This document shows positions 1 through 4,488 of a stretch of 7,205 nt of DNA, one piece after another. Location: contig CANBTO010000251.1 of the NCBI GenBank assembly GCA_947372405.1, forward strand, positions 1 to 7,205. Direction: 5' to 3'. Each line of letters begins with the position of its first letter. The first letter of the stretch is position 1. The DNA is from Verrucomicrobiaceae bacterium. GTDB lineage: Bacteria; Verrucomicrobiota; Verrucomicrobiae; Verrucomicrobiales; Akkermansiaceae. Both the position numbers and the translations under genes were made by a program. Under the pieces are notes generated by a model. It worked only from the letters and a program-made list of their open reading frames with translations, was not told the origin of the DNA and did not search any database.

Positions 1-267
1 TTCCCGGATTTCGTCGTTGGTGTGAAAGGCCGCGGTGTGGCGAAAGACGGGATACTTCTGATAGAAACGAAACACGCCATCGGCTCGGTGGACTCCAAGA
101 TCAAGGCGGTGATCGAACACAAGGACTACGGCAAAGCGCTGATGATCCACTGGAAGGACTGGCACGATCCGAAGAACCGCGTCGCGATGACGGTGGTCCA
201 TGATCCGGCGACGGACAAGAACGTGCTGGATGCCGTGTTCCGCTGCGCGTCGATGCCGACGTATTGA
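1..267 (+). CDS. C-terminal fragment of a protein with a PD-(D/E)XK-like nuclease motif (5' end outside window)
   Basis: The reading frame is open from the first base and ends at a TGA at 265-267, so 88 C-terminal residues are visible and the start lies upstream of the window. An internal ATG or GTG near base 22 could start a short ORF, but the frame continues through it and the motif begins before it. The fragment opens with Phe-Pro-Asp-Phe, then a hydrophobic strand, and 18 residues further on Leu-Leu-Ile-Glu-Thr-Lys. This PD...(E)xK spacing is what PD-(D/E)XK nucleases show (the Asp and Glu bind metal, the Lys is catalytic). In established families such a domain often sits at the C-terminus of type III restriction Res-like DEAD/DEAH helicases, usually as a 'PDF-strand-loop-LLIE-K' pattern; that assignment is inference here. 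It faces the next gene tail to tail. It could instead be a stand-alone nuclease or a chance resemblance. No helicase motif is visible. Confidence 0.6.
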   Translation, partial: FPDFVVGVKGRGVAKDGILLIETKHAIGSVDSKIKAVIEHKDYGKALMIHWKDWHDPKNRVAMTVVHDPATDKNVLDAVFRCASMPTY

Positions 268-329
268 GCAAGGTCTATGGCGGATTTGCCGCGAAGCTGT
301 GGATCAGATCTCCTGGCAGCGGTTTCCGT

Positions 330-812
330 TCAATAATCATCCGGGTCAACCCGGTTGAGAATGATCCTGAATTTGCCGCGTTCAAAGACGACACCGTTGG
401 AAACCAAGCGTATCCGCCAGACTGCCGCAGCGACTGCGGTCCGGGAACCCTCAGCGCAGGGATTGCCGATGGCGAGCCGGCCCACGTCCGGGAAATACTG
501 CCAGCTCATGATCCTGACCTTCACGTTGGGATTCCGGCGTTGCGACACCGCGACGCTGCCGCTGGATTTGCCGGGTTGAAGTCCTGTTCCGAAATCCAGG
601 AAGTAATCGCAGTTTGAATCAGCCGGAAAAATCGGGTCGGTGCTTGCGGCGACCTTGTAAATGCCTGCGAAATTTCCGGAGGATGAAACGGGTGTGCCGG
701 CAACGGTTGTCGTTGAAACCGCCAGGATGAGGAAGCTTGTGAATGTTGCCAACTTCAATACTTCAAAGGCGGAGCCTCCAACCGAGCGAAACCAACGATA
801 TTCCCTCTTCAT
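330..812 (-). CDS. Small exported protein of unknown function (160 aa)
   Basis: I do not recognise this family. The start is chosen at 812 because a perfect AGGAGG lies 5 nt upstream on the minus strand; an in-frame ATG seven codons earlier (833) lies upstream of that site and is less likely. The N-terminus has basic residues (K2, R3, R6, R9), a hydrophobic stretch at about 21-34 and a plausible signal peptidase I site near Val-Ala-Gly at 37-39, so the protein is probably exported by Sec. The mature part (about 120 aa) is rich in Ser, Gly and Val, alternates in a beta-strand-like way, and has two cysteines (C68 and C119) that could form a disulfide in the periplasm or outside. It ends in an acidic Asp-Pro-Asp-Asp-Tyr. 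It is transcribed away from the exported operon starting at 1165. Its codons look less GC-biased than those of rapA, by eye. Function unknown. Confidence 0.72.
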   Translation of the reverse strand: MKREYRWFRSVGGSAFEVLKLATFTSFLILAVSTTTVAGTPVSSSGNFAGIYKVAASTDPIFPADSNCDYFLDFGTGLQPGKSSGSVAVSQRRNPNVKVRIMSWQYFPDVGRLAIGNPCAEGSRTAVAAAVWRIRLVSNGVVFERGKFRIILNRVDPDDY

Positions 813-817
813 GCATA

Positions 818-823
818 CCTCCT
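818..823 (-). promoter_or_regulatory. Shine-Dalgarno site of the minus-strand exported protein
   Basis: The plus strand reads CCTCCT, giving AGGAGG in the transcript with a 5-nt spacer to the ATG at 812. It is the only canonical ribosome binding site in the window and decides the start of that gene. Its first AGG is also the end of an imperfect inverted repeat at 821-840 (CCTGATT, four-base loop CGAC, AATC-AC-AGG with two extra bases), which in RNA could pair part of the site. Confidence 0.75.
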
Positions 824-1067
824 GATTCGACAATCACAGGTAACACGGATTCCATGGCATGCAACGGATCATCGTGCGTCGTGAAAACCGTGGCTGGAAA
901 CCTCAAGATTGCGGTGAGATAGGGCTGTGAAAGAGGCATCCGCAAGAATGGGCGGGAGCGCGCGGATCGAGGAAGCCCCTACGTGATCGCGTTGAAAATC
1001 CGGCTTTCGTTTTATCCGGGTATCGACAATGGTTCCGTCGTCCAGAGGACCTTTGGTCTGAAGACAC

Positions 1068-1164
1068 TCCCCCCAACCGGAAATCGTTCTGCCGCTCCTC
1101 ATGGGTCCCCCCGCTCGTGAGAACCAGACGGAAGCGGTGATTCCACCTCCCCCCAAATCCCCCC
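1068..1164 (+). repeat. Four T-C6 tracts in the leader of the exported operon
   Basis: TCCCCCC occurs four times, with the C runs at 1069-1074, 1107-1112, 1149-1154 and 1159-1164. The last run directly abuts the ATG at 1165, where a purine-rich ribosome binding site would be expected. The tracts are seen directly; their role (Rho loading on a C-rich, G-poor leader, protein or RNA binding, length variation, or simple local bias) is inference. Confidence 0.7.
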
Positions 1165-1905
1165 ATGAAAAACAGCCATCCGGTTGCGCTGGGCGCAGCC
1201 ATGATTGCCAGCTTTGGCGTGATGACATCAGCCATCCACGCCGCTCAGACCACCACACCGGCTCCCCCGGTGGGGTCTCTATCGGTGAACACGAATGTGG
1301 TTCGAGCAGGTTCCAGTCCCTCCCTGACATGGAACATCAGCTATCCGTCGATCGTGAAGAACTATGTCACGATCCAGCCGCCCGCCTCGCTGATTCCCAC
1401 GCAGCGCATGTTGGCTGACATCCGGATCCTCGGACAGGGCGTGACGGTGCAGAACAGCAGCAAGGCGGGTTTCGCCTATGTCGAAACCGTCGGCAAGATT
1501 CAATACAACGGTTCTTCAACATGGACGACGATTTTCGACGGCGTGCAGACGGATTCCATCGCGCAGTCCCAGGGACTCCTCAAGACCATCACCGTCAACG
1601 CCGCCAGTACGCTCAACTTCAGCGGGAACTATGTGTACAACGGATCGAATGGCCCCACCTTCACCTCGCAGAGCGGCACAAACATCCGCTGCATGGTCAA
1701 CGGTGACACGCCTCCTTCCTATCTTCCGGCTTACAACGCGCCGTCGCTCTCAAGTTTCCTGAAGCCATATCTGGACGCGTCCGGCAAGGTGAAGATCGGC
1801 CCGATGGATGTGATCATCTACATGGAACTCACCGACACCAGCACGGCCTCCGCCGGCTATGACTTCCAGGACCTCGTGCTCCTCGTCACCTTCCGAAATC
1901 CCTGA
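1165..1905 (+). CDS. Exported protein of unknown function, first gene of a three-gene operon (246 aa)
   Basis: The start is well bounded: an in-frame TGA at 1138-1140 lies upstream and the ATG at 1165 is the first one after it, though six Cs rather than a ribosome binding site precede it. An N-terminal signal peptide is visible (Lys2, hydrophobic 8-24, cleavage near Ala26/27), followed by a Thr/Pro-rich linker (28-36). Residues about 38-60 (LSVN..VVRAGSSPSLTWNISYP) look like the opening strands of an Ig-like or other beta-sandwich domain. The rest is rich in Ser, Thr, Asn and Gly, as in extracellular beta proteins, with one cysteine (C176). The C-terminus (about 213-244) has two predicted strands, MDVIIYMELTD and GYDFQDLVLLVTF; the latter recalls the D-F-x-D-L/V motif of some secreted beta-sandwich domains (DUF4114-like), a weak resemblance. 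I recall similar uncharacterised proteins in Verrucomicrobiota but cannot verify it. Location is probably periplasm, outer surface or outside. Confidence 0.8.
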   Translation: MKNSHPVALGAAMIASFGVMTSAIHAAQTTTPAPPVGSLSVNTNVVRAGSSPSLTWNISYPSIVKNYVTIQPPASLIPTQRMLADIRILGQGVTVQNSSKAGFAYVETVGKIQYNGSSTWTTIFDGVQTDSIAQSQGLLKTITVNAASTLNFSGNYVYNGSNGPTFTSQSGTNIRCMVNGDTPPSYLPAYNAPSLSSFLKPYLDASGKVKIGPMDVIIYMELTDTSTASAGYDFQDLVLLVTFRNP

Positions 1906-1909
1906 GCCG

Positions 1910-2452
1910 ATGAACATCCTTGCGCTTCGCAAACCTCTGGTCCTCTCCCTGTACGCTTGGACCACCGCCTCTTCAAACGCCGAGCCACCGGCGATGACCG
2001 ATGTCTCCACCTACGCGCAGATCGTAGCGGCGAAGCGCAGGGCCGAACAGGCGGATCCGATGAAACACATGGCTCCGTCCAACATCGAAAATCCAGCGGT
2101 GAACCGGCCGAAGGACATTCTAACCGAATCAGACGTGCTGTGTTATCAGGGAATGGCGACACTCGTCCCGAAACGTGCGATCCTGCAGATTGCCAAGAAC
2201 TACGAAGGCCGTGTCGGAATCCAGCCGGGAGCACGCATCGTGGGCTGGAAGGATTTCTACGCGGCGAACCGCGGATGGATCACCACCGTGGAGGTCAACT
2301 GGAAGCAGGCGGCGGGAAACCTCGCCATTTCCGAAGACACCCGCAAGGTGATGAGCCGGAGCGGCAACATGGTCGTCGCCACCTACATGGGAGGTCCCAT
2401 TTCGGTCCTTCCCCCAAAAGAACCTGAAATCACCGCCAATACAAAACCATGA
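1910..2452 (+). CDS. Exported protein of unknown function, second gene of the operon (180 aa)
   Basis: The ATG at 1910 is preferred over the longer in-frame start at 1859: it leaves a 4-nt gap after the previous stop, suggesting translational coupling, and puts a signal peptide at the N-terminus (Met-Asn-Ile-Leu-Ala-Leu-Arg-Lys, hydrophobic 9-20, cleavage near Ser-Asn-Ala at 22-24). Residues 33-50 (YAQIVAAKRRAEQADP) should form an amphipathic helix. After a Pro/Asn-rich linker comes a compact region, about 69-168, with conserved-looking elements: ESDVLCYQG, LVPKRAIL, a Gly-Trp pair within ARIVGWKDFYAANRGWITTVEV, and a closing MGGPISVLPPKEP. It has one cysteine (C78). No known domain is recognised. 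The coding region ends in an ATGA overlap with the third gene. The Leu-Val-Pro-Lys-Arg and aromatic-rich core suggests an accessory or chaperone-like partner of the two larger secreted proteins, but that is only inference from the operon. Confidence 0.78.
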   Translation: MNILALRKPLVLSLYAWTTASSNAEPPAMTDVSTYAQIVAAKRRAEQADPMKHMAPSNIENPAVNRPKDILTESDVLCYQGMATLVPKRAILQIAKNYEGRVGIQPGARIVGWKDFYAANRGWITTVEVNWKQAAGNLAISEDTRKVMSRSGNMVVATYMGGPISVLPPKEPEITANTKP

Positions 2453-3471
2453 ACTCGTTCGTCGCTAGGCTGGCTCTATTTCTAGCAGGAACATGCGCCT
2501 GGGCAGGCGCACAAAGCTACACGAATTTCGTCCGGCAGGTCCAGTTGCCCAGCGGCGTCCAGTGGGACATGACGGTGACTCCGACAGGCACGCAGTATTC
2601 GATGCTGCCGGTCGATGTCGGCGGCGCGCGATTCGAGTTGTGGAGCGTTCTCTCGTCCCCGCTCACCAGTTACCTGCTGGATACCCGTTACGTGAGTGCT
2701 TACATTCCCGTCGCGGATGTGACGATCCGCACGGAGGATCCCTACGCCGTGATTCCCCGGACGCGAGCCGACCGGCCGTTCTGGGTGGATCTAACAGTAT
2801 CAGGCCTGCTTTCCGGTTCGACGAATCCACCCGCGTCGCAAAGCGTGACCTTTCTGCGTTATGTGCAGTCCTACGGAGTGGGAGGGACAGGCACCGGCCT
2901 TGACCGGACGCAGGCCACCCTGCTCTCGCAGGCTTCCGTCGTGGCGAACGGCAAGCAGACGCTGTCCTACGCCATCACATCGGTTCCGTCATCCAACCCG
3001 CTGAAAGTGCGAGGCGAGGAAACGTTCTCCGTGTTCTCCATTGCGGATACCATCTCCAATGTCCCGGCGTCCCAGCTTGCTTCGAAGACGGTGCAGATCT
3101 GGCCTGTGGCGGATGCTTCGATTTCCGGAATCGCCCAGGGCCAGAAACTGCGTTTCAATCTTCCCCAACTCACCTTCACCTACAACGACCTTTATCCGAG
3201 CTCCCGGACCTACGCCCAAGTGTATCGCGGTGACCCGGCTTTGGGAACAAACGGCACTGTGGTGCCGGGCAGCTCGCTGGTGGTCAACGACCAGGTTCCT
3301 AACAGCAGGGTGCTGGTGGTGAATGATTACGGCGCGATTTTCACCGACAACGGACGCTGGACCTTGGAGATACTGACCACCACGCCTTTCGGCACCGACC
3401 GCCTCGCCTATGTGAGCTTCGACATCTCGCGCAGCATCCAGTTGAACGGGATGGTCAGCACGATGGAATGA
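2449..3471 (+). CDS. Exported beta-rich protein of unknown function, third gene of the operon (340 aa)
   Basis: The ATG at 2449 overlaps the previous stop as ATGA, so translation is probably coupled; there is no ribosome binding site. A clear signal peptide (Arg7, hydrophobic 8-19, cleavage after Ala-Gly-Ala at 19-21) leaves a mature protein of about 319 aa with no cysteine. It is dense in Ser, Thr, Val, Tyr and Asp and alternates like beta strands throughout. Distinctive stretches are a Pro/Arg-rich segment at 96-110 (EDPYAVIPRTRADRP), a Gly-rich turn at 142-152 (YGVGGTGTGLD), the segment VQIWPVAD at 215-222, and a C-terminal half (about 236-330) with repeated Tyr/Asn/Asp turns such as YNDLYP and VNDYGAIF. 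No catalytic motif, anchor or sorting tail is seen. I recall similar uncharacterised proteins in Verrucomicrobiota, unverified. A structural surface or matrix component is possible but unproven. Confidence 0.8.
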   Translation: MNSFVARLALFLAGTCAWAGAQSYTNFVRQVQLPSGVQWDMTVTPTGTQYSMLPVDVGGARFELWSVLSSPLTSYLLDTRYVSAYIPVADVTIRTEDPYAVIPRTRADRPFWVDLTVSGLLSGSTNPPASQSVTFLRYVQSYGVGGTGTGLDRTQATLLSQASVVANGKQTLSYAITSVPSSNPLKVRGEETFSVFSIADTISNVPASQLASKTVQIWPVADASISGIAQGQKLRFNLPQLTFTYNDLYPSSRTYAQVYRGDPALGTNGTVVPGSSLVVNDQVPNSRVLVVNDYGAIFTDNGRWTLEILTTTPFGTDRLAYVSFDISRSIQLNGMVSTME

Positions 3472-3479
3472 GGCCCGAA

Positions 3480-3500
3480 GTCGTTCAAAACGGCGTTTTT
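3480..3500 (+). terminator. Probable intrinsic terminator of the exported operon
   Basis: Eight bases after the third gene's stop, GTCGTT (3480-3485) pairs with AACGGC (3489-3494) around a three-base CAA loop, with one U-G wobble, followed by G and five Ts (3496-3500). Position and T run fit a Rho-independent terminator; the short stem keeps confidence moderate. Confidence 0.55.
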
Positions 3501-3605
3501 CCACGATGACGCCAAGTCATGGGGGCTGTCCGCCCGCATGAGGGGGCTTCAGCACCGCTGCTGGCGAACCCCGGCTTCTGGCATGCTGAGGGCTTGTGTG
3601 ATGGC

Positions 3606-4400
3606 ATGGCAAACATCGGCTTTCTACTCGACATGGACGGAGTCATCTACCGCGGATCCAAGCTGGTTCCCGGCGCGTCCGAATTCATCACCCGCCTGCG
3701 GAACCACAAGATTCCCTTCCGGTTTCTAACAAACAACTCGCAGCGCGCCCGGCGCGATGTGGCGCTCAAGCTGCGCCGCCTTGGCATCCACGCCAGTGAG
3801 GACGAGGTCTTCACCTGCGCGATGGCGACCGCCCGCTTTCTCGCAAGCCAGAAGCCCGACGGCACCGCCTACGTGATCGGCGAGCACGGTCTCGCCGCGG
3901 CACTTCACCGCAACGGCTACACCGTGGTGGATGACGACGCGGACTTCGTCGTGGTTGGCGAGGGCCGCACCCTCACCTTCGAAATGATCGAGCGCGGCGT
4001 GAGGTTGGTGGACAAGGGCGCACGTCTCATCGCAACCAACCTGGATCCGAACTGTCCGACCGAAAACGGACTGCGCCCGGGCTGCGGCGCGATCGTCGCG
4101 ATGATCGAGCGCGCCACCGGTGTGCAGGCGTTTTCCGTCGGCAAGCCAAGCCCGATCATGATGCGCGTCGCCCGCAAGGAGATGGGCCTGCGCACCGACG
4201 AGATCGTGATGGTGGGTGACACGATGGACACCGACATTCTCGGAGCGGTGCAGATGGGCTACCGCAGCGTGCTGGTGCTCAGCGGCGGCACCAAGCGCCA
4301 GGACCTCGTGAAGTTCGCCTATCAGCCGGACCTGGTGGTGGAAAACATCGGCCGCATTCCCGACGAGTTCATCTTCGACAAACTGTGCGTGGGGGCCTGA
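3606..4400 (+). CDS. HAD-superfamily class IIA phosphatase, NagD-like (264 aa)
   Basis: This is a magnesium-dependent phosphohydrolase working through an aspartyl-phosphate, probably in the cytosol on small phosphate esters such as nucleotide or sugar phosphates; substrates vary within the NagD/UmpH family. Motif I is LLDMDGV (nucleophile D9, acid/base D11), motif II LTNNS (Thr42), motif III GKPSP (Lys180) and motif IV GDTMDTDILGA (D205, D210). Between motifs II and III lies the class C2 cap (about 70-175) with the family-typical VVVGEGRTLTFEMI and ATNLDPNCPTENGLRPGCGAI stretches. Length is normal for the family. The start at 3606 places motif I at residues 9-13 as usual; an upstream in-frame ATG (3519) would add 29 residues unlike the family. 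No close ribosome binding site is seen (GAGGG lies 13 nt away). It follows a terminator, so it probably has its own promoter, and it precedes rapA by 88 nt. Superfamily assignment is firm; the substrate is not known. Confidence 0.93.
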   Translation: MANIGFLLDMDGVIYRGSKLVPGASEFITRLRNHKIPFRFLTNNSQRARRDVALKLRRLGIHASEDEVFTCAMATARFLASQKPDGTAYVIGEHGLAAALHRNGYTVVDDDADFVVVGEGRTLTFEMIERGVRLVDKGARLIATNLDPNCPTENGLRPGCGAIVAMIERATGVQAFSVGKPSPIMMRVARKEMGLRTDEIVMVGDTMDTDILGAVQMGYRSVLVLSGGTKRQDLVKFAYQPDLVVENIGRIPDEFIFDKLCVGA

Positions 4401-4488
4401 GGTCCGCCATGGATGGCGTTTCAGACTCAGGGCGTGGCGACGACATCCCGCACCCTTTCGCCTCGACCCTGCGTGGATCCGTTTCTAA

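Larger units (their letters stand above)
813..1164. other. Divergent intergenic region, no gene seen
   Basis: This stretch separates the minus-strand gene (start 812) from the plus-strand exported operon (start 1165), so promoters for both should lie here. I see no convincing coding frame: the open frames crossing it run antisense into the real gene at 1165. Structures visible are the imperfect hairpin beside the minus-strand ribosome binding site (821-840), an imperfect dyad CGCGGATC (961-968) / GATCGCG (985-991) that could be an operator, a short AT-richer patch around 992-1015, and C-rich, G-poor DNA from about 1066 onward. A TTGAAA at 992 and a GACAAT at 1025 resemble promoter boxes, but no pair has the right spacing, so no promoter is called. 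No tRNA-like or riboswitch-like fold was recognised by eye. Confidence 0.6.

Noticed and set aside
279..293. GCGG-ATTTG-CCGC hairpin between the two convergent genes
   Set aside because: The stem is only four bases and no T run follows on either strand, so it is not called a terminator.
341..354. Perfect CCGGGT-CA-ACCCGG dyad
   Set aside because: It lies inside the last codons of the minus-strand gene, has a two-base loop and no T run; probably chance in GC-rich coding DNA.
264..617. Plus-strand open frame after the first gene
   Set aside because: It needs a TTG start overlapping the stop of the preceding gene and lies opposite the minus-strand gene, which has a signal peptide and a perfect ribosome binding site.
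992..1030. TTGAAA and GACAAT as a promoter for the cassette
   Set aside because: The boxes are 27 bases apart, far from the 16-18 expected, and no alternative pair fits.
869..1330. Long minus-strand open frame (about 150 codons) crossing the intergenic region into the first cassette gene
   Set aside because: It runs antisense into a well-supported exported protein, has a low-complexity composition rich in Arg, Gly, Ser and Trp, and has no ribosome binding site; typical of shadow frames in GC-rich DNA.
3519..3605. N-terminal extension of the HAD protein from an upstream ATG
   Set aside because: It would add 29 residues before motif I, which normally lies near the N-terminus in this family, and it starts within the DNA just after the terminator.
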